Program-made: the position numbers and the translations under genes | DNA from: WRGT01 sp964450405 | GTDB taxonomy: Bacteria > Spirochaetota > UBA4802 > UBA5550 | Length of the DNA: 64,000 nt | Direction of reading: 5' to 3' | Assembly (NCBI GenBank): GCA_964450405.1 | Contig: CAYVCQ010000022.1 | Span: 1 to 64,000 of the forward strand | The notes under the pieces: model-generated | Told to the model about the DNA's origin: nothing | Databases searched by the model: none | Seen by the model: the letters and a program-made list of their open reading frames with translations, nothing else | Shown here: in pieces, positions 41,428 to 51,148 of the stretch | Numbering within the stretch: position 1 is the first letter of the stretch | How the letters are laid out: every line of letters starts with the position of its first letter

Positions 41428-42944
41428 AAATAAGTGAAATTATAAATAACTCCAAAGCGTTAGTTAAATCGGTGGGCGGATTAAATGACGCGGAGATTAT
41501 ATCTATAGAGTACGATTCAAGAAAAGGGAGGGAGGGAACCCTTTTTGCTGCTGTTGAGGGATTTGAAAGTGACGGTCATTCATTCATTGGAAGTGCCGTC
41601 GATAATGGATGCAGATGTATTCTGATCTCTGAATCGAGATTGGGTGAATTTGCTCACCTTGCGGATAGAGGAGTTGCAATTCTTGTCTCTGAAAATACAA
41701 GACGCGCTCTATCCGCTGTCTCATCAGCTTTCTACGGTAATCCTTCAGCGCAGCTTTATGTTACCGGTATTACCGGAACTAACGGGAAAACTTCAATTAC
41801 GTATCTGCTGGAATCGGTTTATGCATCAAACGGTATCTCCTGCGGTGTTATCGGAACTGTGAATTACAGATGGGCAGGAAAAACTCTCCCTGCACCGAAT
41901 ACTACTCCGGAATCTAAAGATATTCAGGAGTTGTTGAGGATGATGCTGAACGATGGAGTGACTCATGTGATTATGGAGATTTCATCCCATGCACTTGAGC
42001 TTAATAGAACTGATGATATTGAGCTGGACAACGCTGTGTTCACAAATCTTACGGGTGATCATCTTGATTTTCACAAAACTATAGATGCTTACTTTGACGC
42101 CAAGAAAAAACTTTTCGCAATTCTCGATAAGAGCCCGAAAAAAAACAGAACTGCAGTTGTAAATATCGATGATGACTACGGCAGAGAAATATACAAAGAG
42201 AGAAAAAAATATTCATTCACAATGAAATCCTTCGGAACTGCCGGTGATGCGGATTTTAATGCGATAAACAACTCGATAGATAACAGAATTACCGGCGTAA
42301 GGTACAGGCTGAACTGCGAGAAATCCAGCTATAATGTTTCTCTTAAGCTGGCTGGTAAATTTCAGGTTTACAACTCTCTTGCGGCATTTGCCTCTGCATA
42401 TAATTCAGGAATAAACCGTGAGGCAGTGATTCGCGGATTAAGTCTTCTCTCTTCCGTTCCCGGAAGGCTGCAGGTCGTGGAGTCTAAACTTGGATTTTAT
42501 GCTGTAGTTGATTACGCTCACACAGGTGATGCTCTTCTTAAGCTCCTTCAGTCGGTTAATGAAATGCCTCATGGAAAAGTTATAACAGTTTTCGGATGCG
42601 GCGGAGACAGGGACAAAACAAAACGTCCGGTAATGGGAAAAATTGCCTTCGATAATTCAGATATTGCAATAGTTACAAGCGACAATCCGCGGACTGAAGA
42701 TCCGGAGCTAATCATTAAAGATGTTACAGCCGGGATGGGGACAGGAGATTTTATTGTTGAGCCCGATAGAGAGAAAGCCATTGAACTTGCGGTGGAGAGG
42801 GCTTCAGCCGGTGATATCGTGGTGCTTGCAGGTAAAGGTCACGAGGATTATCAGATAATAGGAAAGACAAAACGCCATTTCGATGACAGGGAAATGGTTT
42901 TAAAATATATGAGCGAGAGAGAAAAGGTTGAAGGGAATATTTAA
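41424..42944 (+). CDS. murE: UDP-MurNAc-tripeptide synthetase MurE
   Basis: Adds the third stem-peptide residue. 506 residues; ATP motif GITGTNGKTS, the central ELNRTDDIELDNAVFTNLTGDHLDFH and the C-terminal GCGGDRDKTKRP are intact. The substrate motif DNPR (in VTSDNPRTEDPE) indicates meso-diaminopimelate rather than Lys or Orn. It overlaps murF by 17 bases. Confidence 0.96.
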   Translation: MKISEIINNSKALVKSVGGLNDAEIISIEYDSRKGREGTLFAAVEGFESDGHSFIGSAVDNGCRCILISESRLGEFAHLADRGVAILVSENTRRALSAVSSAFYGNPSAQLYVTGITGTNGKTSITYLLESVYASNGISCGVIGTVNYRWAGKTLPAPNTTPESKDIQELLRMMLNDGVTHVIMEISSHALELNRTDDIELDNAVFTNLTGDHLDFHKTIDAYFDAKKKLFAILDKSPKKNRTAVVNIDDDYGREIYKERKKYSFTMKSFGTAGDADFNAINNSIDNRITGVRYRLNCEKSSYNVSLKLAGKFQVYNSLAAFASAYNSGINREAVIRGLSLLSSVPGRLQVVESKLGFYAVVDYAHTGDALLKLLQSVNEMPHGKVITVFGCGGDRDKTKRPVMGKIAFDNSDIAIVTSDNPRTEDPELIIKDVTAGMGTGDFIVEPDREKAIELAVERASAGDIVVLAGKGHEDYQIIGKTKRHFDDREMVLKYMSEREKVEGNI

Positions 42945-44316
42945 AACAACCTCCGGAGAGATAGCGGCAATCATCGGCGGAAAGATTATTTCCGGCAGTT
43001 CCGATGTTGTTATTGAAACAATCTCTACGGATTCACGTGAACTCGGTGAAAATACTCTCTTTATTCCGATAGTCGGCGAGACCTTTGATGGTCATGATTT
43101 CATTGATGAACTTTCAGTCGGCGGAAAGATAGTCTGTTCTCTCGCAATGAAAGAAGGGCATGAGAAATCGACCGCTGATTCCGGCACTACTCTGATTATC
43201 TGCGACAATACACTTGCAGCTCTGGGGAAAATTGGTAAATTCTACAGAGACAGGTTTAAGCCTGTAACTCTCGGGATTACAGGTACCAATGGTAAGACAA
43301 CAACGAAGGAACTTGTTTATGCAGTTCTCTCATCTGAATATAAAACTCATAAGAATGTAAAAAATTACAATAATGAGATTGGAGTACCATTTACACTTCT
43401 TCAGCTTGATGAAAGCCATGAAGCTGCTGTGATTGAGATGGGAATGAATCATACCGGAGAGATTGAACGGCTCTCTCTTATGGTGTCTCCCGATATCGCG
43501 GTTATAACGAATGTCGGGGCTGGACATCTTGAGTTTCTCGGCAGTATGGAGAATGTTGCTTTTGCAAAATCCGAGATTATTAAGGGGATGAAAAGCGGTT
43601 CCACTCTTATAGTTAATAAAGACACTGAATGTTTTCATATTATAAAGAAGCTCGCAGATGAAAAAGGTATTAAACTTTTTACATTCGGTCTTGATGCAGC
43701 TTCAGATCTCCGCCCCGATTCTTTTAAGCTTTCCGCAGAGAACACTGTAGTGGTATATAAAAAAGAAACTGTTACAGTCCCGCTGTACGGTAAACATAAT
43801 GTGTATAATATCCTGGCCGCACTGGCTGTGGCTGAAACATTGAATATAAAAATATCTCAGGCCGCCGTGGCGCTTTCGCAGTTCGTAAATGTCGGCGGCA
43901 GAAGTGAAATAATTGACAGAAAATACACTGTTATAAATGATACCTACAATTCAAATCCTCTTTCGTCGCTCTTTGCTCTTGAATCAGTATGTGAAGTATT
44001 TCCCGGAAGAAGAAAAATTGCAGTCCTTGCGGATATGAAGGAACTGGGAGAATCATCCTGCGTCTATCATGTCAAAGTTGGTGAGTTTGCCGGGGAGAGG
44101 AAATTTGATCTTCTTCTTCTGTATGGAGAAATGGCTGTATATTACGAGAAGGGAGCTCTTTCTTCAGGAATGAACAGTTCCGCTGTGAAGATATTTGATT
44201 CGAAAGAAGAGGTCGTGGTTTATCTGAAGGAGTCTCTGAAAGAGAAAGATGTTGTTCTTGTTAAGGGTTCAAGATCCATGAAAATGGAAGATGTAGTTAA
44301 CAGAATTATTGATTGA
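42928..44316 (+). CDS. murF: UDP-MurNAc-tripeptide--D-Ala-D-Ala ligase MurF
   Basis: 462 residues. ATP-binding GITGTNGKTTTKEL, the NYNNEIGVPFTLL and EMGMNHTGEIERLS signatures and NDTYNSNPLS are present. Start is TTG at 42928 within the end of murE (GAAAAGG upstream). Adds D-Ala-D-Ala to the tripeptide. No ddl gene is found in the window to supply the dipeptide. Confidence 0.95.
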   Translation: MKGIFKTTSGEIAAIIGGKIISGSSDVVIETISTDSRELGENTLFIPIVGETFDGHDFIDELSVGGKIVCSLAMKEGHEKSTADSGTTLIICDNTLAALGKIGKFYRDRFKPVTLGITGTNGKTTTKELVYAVLSSEYKTHKNVKNYNNEIGVPFTLLQLDESHEAAVIEMGMNHTGEIERLSLMVSPDIAVITNVGAGHLEFLGSMENVAFAKSEIIKGMKSGSTLIVNKDTECFHIIKKLADEKGIKLFTFGLDAASDLRPDSFKLSAENTVVVYKKETVTVPLYGKHNVYNILAALAVAETLNIKISQAAVALSQFVNVGGRSEIIDRKYTVINDTYNSNPLSSLFALESVCEVFPGRRKIAVLADMKELGESSCVYHVKVGEFAGERKFDLLLLYGEMAVYYEKGALSSGMNSSAVKIFDSKEEVVVYLKESLKEKDVVLVKGSRSMKMEDVVNRIID

Positions 44317-44324
44317 GGTAAAAA

Positions 44325-45410
44325 ATGTTTTATCATTTAATATTGCCGTTAAAAGAATATGTTTCATTCCTTAATATTTTTCGATATATAAGTTTCAGAT
44401 CTATGGCTGCCGCTGTCACAGCGCTGCTTCTTGTTCTTATTATGGGTAATCTGGTAATCAAATGGCTTCAGAGGCTAAAACTCGGAGAGGAGATCCGCGA
44501 GCTTGGTCCGGAGAGTCATAAGTCAAAGGCCGGGACACCGACAATGGGCGGGATAATTATTATTGGAGCGGTTATTGTTTCAATGTTCTTCTGGGGTAAT
44601 TTTAAAAACCAGTATCTTGTAACTCTGATGATTGCAACTGTAATGCTTACTGCGCTAGGTTTTGTTGATGATTACATAAAGTCAGTACGCAAACAGAAGG
44701 ATGGAGTTAATCCTAAGGCAAAACTCTTTTTTCAGATTTTAATTGCGGCAGGAGTCGCTTGCAGTATATATTTTTTCCCGTCTAATGCAAAAGATGCTAC
44801 TACACTTTACATTCCGTTCATGAATAATGCTCTAATGAATCTTGGAGGTTTGTGGATTGTATTTTCAGTGATAGTTATTATCGGAAGTTCGAACGCGGTT
44901 AACCTTACAGATGGACTTGACGGACTTGCTACCGGAACTGTGGCGATTGTGGCAATGACTCTTGCATTAATGACTTATTTAACAGGTAATATAAAAGCGG
45001 CAGATTATCTTTTAATTCCGTATATTGCTCAGAGTGCGGAGCTTACAGTTTTTCTGTCGGCGCTAATCGGCGCTCTTATAGGTTTTCTCTGGTTCAACAG
45101 CAATCCGGCTACGGTGTTTATGGGTGACACCGGTTCACTTGCGCTTGGCGGGATTATCGGGATTGTGGCTGTTATGATAAAGAAAGAGATTTTTCTTTTT
45201 ATTGTAGGAGGAGTTTTCGTCATTGAGGCTCTTTCGGTTATAATACAGGTTGTTTCATTCAAGTCCAGAGGGAAGAGAGTATTTAAAATGGCGCCGATTC
45301 ATCATCACTTTGAACTTTCAGGATGGCCTGAGCAGAAGGTAGTTGTGCGGATGTGGATACTCGGAATACTCCTTGCGATACTCGGTCTTTCGTCTCTTAA
45401 AATTTTATAG
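44325..45410 (+). CDS. mraY: Phospho-MurNAc-pentapeptide transferase MraY
   Basis: 361 residues, about ten membrane helices. Catalytic and family motifs: GTPTMGG, FVDDYIKSVRK (Asp pair), NLTDGLDGLATG, FMGDTGSLALGG and HHHFELSGW. Makes lipid I on undecaprenyl phosphate in the inner membrane. Confidence 0.97.
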   Translation: MFYHLILPLKEYVSFLNIFRYISFRSMAAAVTALLLVLIMGNLVIKWLQRLKLGEEIRELGPESHKSKAGTPTMGGIIIIGAVIVSMFFWGNFKNQYLVTLMIATVMLTALGFVDDYIKSVRKQKDGVNPKAKLFFQILIAAGVACSIYFFPSNAKDATTLYIPFMNNALMNLGGLWIVFSVIVIIGSSNAVNLTDGLDGLATGTVAIVAMTLALMTYLTGNIKAADYLLIPYIAQSAELTVFLSALIGALIGFLWFNSNPATVFMGDTGSLALGGIIGIVAVMIKKEIFLFIVGGVFVIEALSVIIQVVSFKSRGKRVFKMAPIHHHFELSGWPEQKVVVRMWILGILLAILGLSSLKIL

Positions 45411-45423
45411 AAGGTTGAACCGG

Positions 45424-46809
45424 ATGATTGAAGATTATAAAAAAGTTCTTGTCGTAGGTCTTGGTTACAGGACAGGTGTTGCAGCCGCAGGATTTCTATC
45501 TGCTCGCGGAGTCGATGTTACTGTCTCTGATATCAAGAGCGAAGATGAACTTAAAGATCTGATCATGAAGCTTGACTCTTCTGTTAAAGTTATTGTTGGA
45601 CATCAGAATCCCGAGATACTCGACGCGGGATTTGACCTTATAGTCCTGAGCCCTGGAGTTCCTGCAACGATTCCTCTGATTCAGGAGGCTTACAATAGAA
45701 AAATACCTGTAATCTCCGAGATTGAACTTGCATTTAGAAATATGAAGGGCAGTTTCGTGGGAATTACCGGCACAGATGGAAAATCTACAACTACAAGTTT
45801 AACAGGTCATATATTTAAAGAACTTGGATTTGAGACATTTATCGGCGGCAACATCGGTATACCTCTTATATCCTTTGCCGATCAGACAACAGATAAATCT
45901 GTAACTGTAATTGAACTATCATCATTCATGCTGGAAACAGTCGATACATTCAAGCCCGATGTGGCGGCAATACTTAACGTGACACCGGATCATCTGGACC
46001 GTTACAAAGACATGGATGGATACTACGAGGCAAAGAAAAGTATTTTTAAACTCCAGGATAATAGCGACTTTTTTATATATAATAGAGATAATGAAATTCT
46101 TGAGAATGGCAGAAGGGAATTCCCGTCACGCACTTTGACATTTTCAATCGATGATGACAGTGCAGATTCATTTTACAGAGATGGAATCGTATACATCATT
46201 CATGAAGGTTCCACGATTCCTGTGGTAAAGGTAAAAAAACTGAATATAATCGGAATTCATAATATTCAGAATGTGATGGCTTCGATTCTTATGGTGGATT
46301 CTCTCCATAAAAAACTCGGCATTGAACCGGACTTTGCAATGATTGCAGAGGCATGCTATTCATTTAAAGGACTGGAGCACCGCATGGAGTTTGCCGGTGA
46401 TTATAGGGGTAGGACTTTTGTAAATGATTCGAAGGCCACAACAATCGGCGCTGTTGAGATGGCGGTGAAAAGCATTAAAGATAAAGGTGTAGTAATAATC
46501 GGCGGAAGAACTAAGGGGGATGACTACTCAAGACTCCGTGATATAATCGGCCCGAAGGCGAGATGTATTGTTCTCATTGGTGAATCATCCGATATGTTTT
46601 CAGAAATTTTCAGCGGTTTTAACATTGTACGCGCTTCCACCATGGAGGATGCTGTTTTAAAATCTATGAAAAATTCTGAAGAGGGAGATATGATTCTTCT
46701 GTCACCCGCATGCGCTTCATTTGATATGTTCAGCAGCTATGACGAAAGGGGCAAAGTGTTCAAGGAATGTTTTAATAAACTTTCGAAAGGGGAAATCTCT
46801 TGGATCTGA
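45424..46809 (+). CDS. murD: UDP-MurNAc-L-alanine--D-glutamate ligase MurD
   Basis: 461 residues. N-terminal Rossmann motif KVLVVGLGYRTGVAAA, ATP motif GTDGKSTTTSLTGHI (Asp replaces the common Asn), LNVTPDHLDRY, and GLEHRMEF with NDSKATT in the C-terminal domain. ATG at 45424 is chosen over an upstream in-frame ATG lying inside mraY. Stop overlaps the ftsW start. Confidence 0.95.
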   Translation: MIEDYKKVLVVGLGYRTGVAAAGFLSARGVDVTVSDIKSEDELKDLIMKLDSSVKVIVGHQNPEILDAGFDLIVLSPGVPATIPLIQEAYNRKIPVISEIELAFRNMKGSFVGITGTDGKSTTTSLTGHIFKELGFETFIGGNIGIPLISFADQTTDKSVTVIELSSFMLETVDTFKPDVAAILNVTPDHLDRYKDMDGYYEAKKSIFKLQDNSDFFIYNRDNEILENGRREFPSRTLTFSIDDDSADSFYRDGIVYIIHEGSTIPVVKVKKLNIIGIHNIQNVMASILMVDSLHKKLGIEPDFAMIAEACYSFKGLEHRMEFAGDYRGRTFVNDSKATTIGAVEMAVKSIKDKGVVIIGGRTKGDDYSRLRDIIGPKARCIVLIGESSDMFSEIFSGFNIVRASTMEDAVLKSMKNSEEGDMILLSPACASFDMFSSYDERGKVFKECFNKLSKGEISWI

Positions 46810-47957
46810 AAGACGTACTTGATACAAGAAGAAGAGGAGAGCCGGATCTGGTTCTTTTCGTCGCTGTTTTTACCCTTGCAGGTATAGGGCTTGCGATGAG
46901 CTATAGTGCCAGTGCGGTTTATGCATTCCGTGTTTTCGGTGATTCCTTTTATTTTCTGAAGAGACAGATGCTCTGGGCCGTTGTGGGTCTGGTCGCGCTT
47001 TTTATTTTCCAGGGGATTGATTACAGGCAGTATGTAAAACATACAAAAATTATGCTTCTGGTTTCTGTTCTTCTTCTCATCGCAGTACTTATTCCCGGCC
47101 TTGGAGCGAGCGTTAAAGGCTCATCAAGATGGATCAGTATCGGGCCGGCAAACCTTCAGCCCTCAGAGTTTGTTAAACTTGCCGCAGTTATATATCTCGT
47201 TAAGGTGTATTCATCGGAAACTAAAGAGAATCATGTAATTCAGCTTCTTGTACCGATGCTTGTAATCGCATTTATTTTTATTCTTGTAATGATGCAGCCG
47301 GACTTCGGTACTGCCATGGATCTTCTTGTGATATCAGTATTTATACTTTTTGTTTCCGGTTTTCCCCTGCTCTATATTCTTTTACTTTTTGTAATCAGTG
47401 TTCCAATGTTTTATCTTTTAATCTATCAGGTTTCATACAGATGGGACCGTGTTCTTGCCTACGTAAATCCATGGCATGACAGATTCGGCATAGGATATCA
47501 TGTTATTCAGTCCTTCACGGCGTTTAAGAAGGGCGGGCTGCTCGGTGTGGGCCTGGGCTTCGGGACACAGAAGATTGCAAGGCTCCCCGAGCCTCATACA
47601 GATTTTATATTTGCAGTTATAGCTGAAGAGACCGGTCTTCTCGGAACAATTTTTTTAGCTTTACTTTTCTGTTTCGTTTTCTGGAGAGGCATACTGATTG
47701 CTCTCCATGCACCGGATGATTTCGGAAGACTGCTTGCAGTGGGTCTTAGTCTTCTCATAACCGTTCAGGCATTTATTAATATGGGAGTTGTAAGCGGCGC
47801 CCTCCCGACAACAGGGATTCCACTGCCGTTTATCAGCTACGGCGGATCTTCCCTGCTTACAAATATGATCGCTGCCGGTATACTCCTGAACATATCGAGA
47901 TTCAGAGAAGCATCAGTCCGTGAAGTTCAATTTGAAGAGGTATGGCATCATGAGTAA
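46800..47957 (+). CDS. ftsW: Peptidoglycan glycosyltransferase FtsW
   Basis: 385 residues, SEDS family, ten membrane helices. Signatures: MSYSASAVYA, LQPSEFVKLA, MQPDFGTAMD, HVIQSFTAFKKGGLLGVGLG and LPTTGIPLPFISYGGSSLL, which includes the catalytic-Asp region (QPDFG). TTG start at 46800 with AGGGG upstream, overlapping murD by 10 bases. Septal glycan polymerase. It normally pairs with FtsI, absent here. Confidence 0.96.
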   Translation: MDLKDVLDTRRRGEPDLVLFVAVFTLAGIGLAMSYSASAVYAFRVFGDSFYFLKRQMLWAVVGLVALFIFQGIDYRQYVKHTKIMLLVSVLLLIAVLIPGLGASVKGSSRWISIGPANLQPSEFVKLAAVIYLVKVYSSETKENHVIQLLVPMLVIAFIFILVMMQPDFGTAMDLLVISVFILFVSGFPLLYILLLFVISVPMFYLLIYQVSYRWDRVLAYVNPWHDRFGIGYHVIQSFTAFKKGGLLGVGLGFGTQKIARLPEPHTDFIFAVIAEETGLLGTIFLALLFCFVFWRGILIALHAPDDFGRLLAVGLSLLITVQAFINMGVVSGALPTTGIPLPFISYGGSSLLTNMIAAGILLNISRFREASVREVQFEEVWHHE

Positions 47958-49065
47958 AAATATACTTATCATCGGAGGGGGAACCGGAGGACACATCAGT
48001 CCCGGAATCGCCCTTTATGAAAAACTTAGTGAAGATGGAAATATGAGCCCGCTGTTCCTCACAGGGAAAAGTGATTTAAGATTCGGCTCTTTCAGTGATA
48101 TAGACAGCGGGAAGCTTTTTACATATAATGCTCCCGGGCTCACAAGAAATCCCTTTAAAATCCCTTCATTTTTGAAGAGATTTATCGGTGCGGTTCTAAA
48201 AACAATTAGAGTGATTAAAAAAAATAATGTCTCAGCAGTAGTCGGAATGGGGGGATATGTATCAGCTCCCGCTCTTGTTGCGGCAAAATTTCTTAAAGTG
48301 CCTATTTTTCTCTGCGAACAGAATACAGTACCGGGTAAAGTAACAATTAAATTTGAGAAAAAATGTGAAAAGATCTTCGGAACATTTCCTGATTCAATAT
48401 CCTATCTGAAGATGCCGGAAAAATTTATCCATAGCGGAAACCCCATTAGAAATAATGTACTGGTTCAGACTCCGAAGAATGAAGCGAAGAAAGCATTTCA
48501 TCTTGAGCATTGCGATAAAGTTATACTTATAATAGGCGGAAGCCAGGGTGCATTAAAACTGAATGAATTAGTACTTGGTCTGAAAAAAGCATACCCTCGC
48601 GAGTTTAAAAGTATAGGTATGATCTGGAGCACCGGTGATTATTCGTTTGATGAGTTTAAGATTAAATCACAAAATGAAGTTGAGGCAGGATCAATTTATA
48701 TATCTCCATATATTAAAAGAGTCGGTAAAGCATACAGAGCCTGTGATATTTCCATATCAAGATCGGGCGCAGGTGTTATGATGGAGCTTGCAGCAGCAGG
48801 TGTTCCATCTATACTGATCCCGTATCCTCATGCTGCTGCAGATCATCAGAGTAAGAATGCAGATTCTTTTGCAGCTGCCGGTGCTGCTGTGAAGATTGCT
48901 GATGAAGATGCTGTTGCGGAAAAAGTCGGACCGGTGCTGTTTGATCTTTTAAACAATCCGCGAAAGCTTAAAACAATGTCAGAATGCGCTAAACAGGCTG
49001 CAAAAGTTGATGCTGCTGATGTTATTGTAAAAAATATAAAAGAAATATTAGGGTCGCAGAGGTAA
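47950..49065 (+). CDS. murG: UDP-GlcNAc transferase MurG
   Basis: 371 residues. GGGTGGHISPG near the N-terminus, VVGMGGYVSAPAL, CEQNTVPGKVT, GGSQGALKLNE and the acceptor motif SRSGAGVMMELAAAGVPSILIPYPHAAADHQ. Adds GlcNAc to lipid I. ATG at 47950 within the end of ftsW (ATGAGTAA). Confidence 0.96.
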   Translation: MSKNILIIGGGTGGHISPGIALYEKLSEDGNMSPLFLTGKSDLRFGSFSDIDSGKLFTYNAPGLTRNPFKIPSFLKRFIGAVLKTIRVIKKNNVSAVVGMGGYVSAPALVAAKFLKVPIFLCEQNTVPGKVTIKFEKKCEKIFGTFPDSISYLKMPEKFIHSGNPIRNNVLVQTPKNEAKKAFHLEHCDKVILIIGGSQGALKLNELVLGLKKAYPREFKSIGMIWSTGDYSFDEFKIKSQNEVEAGSIYISPYIKRVGKAYRACDISISRSGAGVMMELAAAGVPSILIPYPHAAADHQSKNADSFAAAGAAVKIADEDAVAEKVGPVLFDLLNNPRKLKTMSECAKQAAKVDAADVIVKNIKEILGSQR

Positions 49066-49070
49066 GTAAC

Positions 49071-50435
49071 TTGTTCAGAAAATCTAAAAAAATGCATTTT
49101 ATTGGTATCGGCGGAATCGGAATGAGCGGAATTGCCGAGATACTTATAAATTTAGGATATGAAGTGTCCGGATCAGATTTAAAGTCTTCAGAACAGACAA
49201 GAAGACTCGAATCGCTCGGAGCAAAAATATATAACGGACACTTTCCTTCAAATATAACAGACTACCATGTTGTTGTAACATCAAGCGCGATAGACTTGAC
49301 CAACCCTGAAATTATCGAAGCGAGAAAGAGAAATATACCAATCATCCACAGATCAGAAATGCTTGCCGAACTGGTCCGCCTTAAACATGGAATCGGAGTT
49401 GCGGGAACTCATGGTAAGACCACAACTTCATCAATGCTTGCTTCTGTACTGAGTGACGGCGGAATGAATCCCACAGCTGTTATTGGAGGAAAAGTTTTCA
49501 ATTTCGGATCAAATGCAAGAGCAGGCGAAGGGGAGTATATAGTTTTTGAGGCAGATGAGTCTGATGGTTCATTTCTTAAACTGCTTCCAAGTATTGCAAT
49601 AGTTACAAATATCGACGCTGACCATCTGGACCACTACAAATACTTTGAAGCTGTTAAAGACGCGTTTCTAACGTATATTAATAATATCCCGTTTTACGGA
49701 TATTCGGTGTTATGTATAGACGATAATATAATAAGGGAACTTATCCCTCGCATCGAACGGCCCTATTATACATACGGTTTTAACGAAGATGCTGATTTTA
49801 CCGCACACAATGTAAGAATGGAAAACGGAAAAACCTGTTTCTCCTGTAATTATAAAAAGAATCCAGTTGGGGAGTTTAATCTTTCACAGCTTGGTAATCA
49901 TAATGTGCTTAACTCTCTCTCGGTGATCGCCGTTGCACTGGAACTGGGACTCAAATATGAGGCAATACGCGAAGGTTTAAAAAACTTTGAGGGAGTGGGA
50001 AGACGGCTTGAAACAGTGGGCGAAAAGAACGGCATACTTGTAATGGATGATTACGGTCATCATCCCACAGAAATAAGAGCAACTCTCTCAGCTCTTAAAA
50101 ATCTTGGCAGACGTATTGTGGTAATATTTCAGCCGCACAGATATTCACGGACAGAACTTTTGTGGGATGAATTCGGCCAGTCATTTGCCCACGCCGATGA
50201 GGTTTTTCTCACAGATATATATCCGGCTGGAGAAGATCCGATAGATGGAGTTTCAACTGACCTTATATGTCAGGCAGTGAAAAAACATGAGAACAGGGAT
50301 GCGGTTCTAATCCGCAAGTTTGAAGATATAGCTCCTACGGTTGCAAATGTTTTAAAAAATGGCGATGTTGTAATTACACTTGGCGCCGGAGATATACATA
50401 AATCCGGTCCGATGATCCTGGAACTTATTAAGTGA
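49071..50435 (+). CDS. murC: UDP-MurNAc--L-alanine ligase MurC
   Basis: 454 residues. HFIGIGGIGMSGIAEIL, GVAGTHGKTTTSSMLA (ATP site), EADESDGSFL and DADHLDHY, DDYGHHPTEI. TTG start at 49071 with GAGG upstream. First stem-peptide ligase; gene order C follows G as in many non-proteobacterial dcw clusters. No murB follows. Confidence 0.96.
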   Translation: MFRKSKKMHFIGIGGIGMSGIAEILINLGYEVSGSDLKSSEQTRRLESLGAKIYNGHFPSNITDYHVVVTSSAIDLTNPEIIEARKRNIPIIHRSEMLAELVRLKHGIGVAGTHGKTTTSSMLASVLSDGGMNPTAVIGGKVFNFGSNARAGEGEYIVFEADESDGSFLKLLPSIAIVTNIDADHLDHYKYFEAVKDAFLTYINNIPFYGYSVLCIDDNIIRELIPRIERPYYTYGFNEDADFTAHNVRMENGKTCFSCNYKKNPVGEFNLSQLGNHNVLNSLSVIAVALELGLKYEAIREGLKNFEGVGRRLETVGEKNGILVMDDYGHHPTEIRATLSALKNLGRRIVVIFQPHRYSRTELLWDEFGQSFAHADEVFLTDIYPAGEDPIDGVSTDLICQAVKKHENRDAVLIRKFEDIAPTVANVLKNGDVVITLGAGDIHKSGPMILELIK

Positions 50436-50441
50436 GTTAAT

Positions 50442-51137
50442 GTGAATCTTAAGAGAATTATATTACTGATTATTTTTACTCTCACTCCGGTGATCGTATC
50501 TGCATCTGATTCAGCAATCAATGTTGAGCGGATTGAATTCAGAGGAGTAAAAAATGTCGATAAGTATGAAATCATAAGAAACGCAAAGGCTAAGGTGTCG
50601 GAAAAGGGGATCATAATCGATGTTGACTATCTTAAAGAGGTTATGAACGGCAGCATTATGATCGAAAGCTATGATGTTGAGATTGAAAAGAACCAGATTA
50701 TTATAACAGTCGAGGAAAAATACCCGCTTTTTATGGTGCTCAGGGTAGAAAAAAATATTAGTGTTCCATGTCTTGTAGATGAAAAAAGAAATGTTCTCGA
50801 TTCAGGGCGATTTTTTAGAACAGATATGCCGATAATTATTGTTGAGAAGGATTTTTTTGAGAACGAAAGAAACGATTCTTATCTGAAGGGTTTATTCGGC
50901 AATCTCTCACAGCTGGGAAGAGAGAGAAGCGATTTTGCAGTTGAACTTGCAGAAGTGGAAATTTATCCCGGCAAAGACTTGAGAGTAAAGCTGAAAAGCA
51001 GAAAAACAGATTTTATTATAAAAAATGATTTGAATGGTTTTAGTAAAATTGAGAAGAGTGCCGCTTACCTTGATGCAGTAAATTCTTATCCGGAGATGCT
51101 TAATCTCAAGGATAAGAGAATTCTGATCAGGCAATAG
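50442..51137 (+). CDS. ftsQ: Cell division protein FtsQ/DivIB
   Basis: 231 residues from a GTG start. A short hydrophobic N-terminus (~5-21) then a POTRA domain INVERIEFRGVKNVDKYEI. The FtsQ beta region is weakly conserved. Position between murC and ftsA supports the assignment. Odd point: only four residues precede the hydrophobic part, and VSA-SDS resembles a signal-peptidase site, so the cytoplasmic tail is nearly absent. Confidence 0.75.
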   Translation: MNLKRIILLIIFTLTPVIVSASDSAINVERIEFRGVKNVDKYEIIRNAKAKVSEKGIIIDVDYLKEVMNGSIMIESYDVEIEKNQIIITVEEKYPLFMVLRVEKNISVPCLVDEKRNVLDSGRFFRTDMPIIIVEKDFFENERNDSYLKGLFGNLSQLGRERSDFAVELAEVEIYPGKDLRVKLKSRKTDFIIKNDLNGFSKIEKSAAYLDAVNSYPEMLNLKDKRILIRQ

Positions 51138-51148
51138 TCGAGAGGTTA

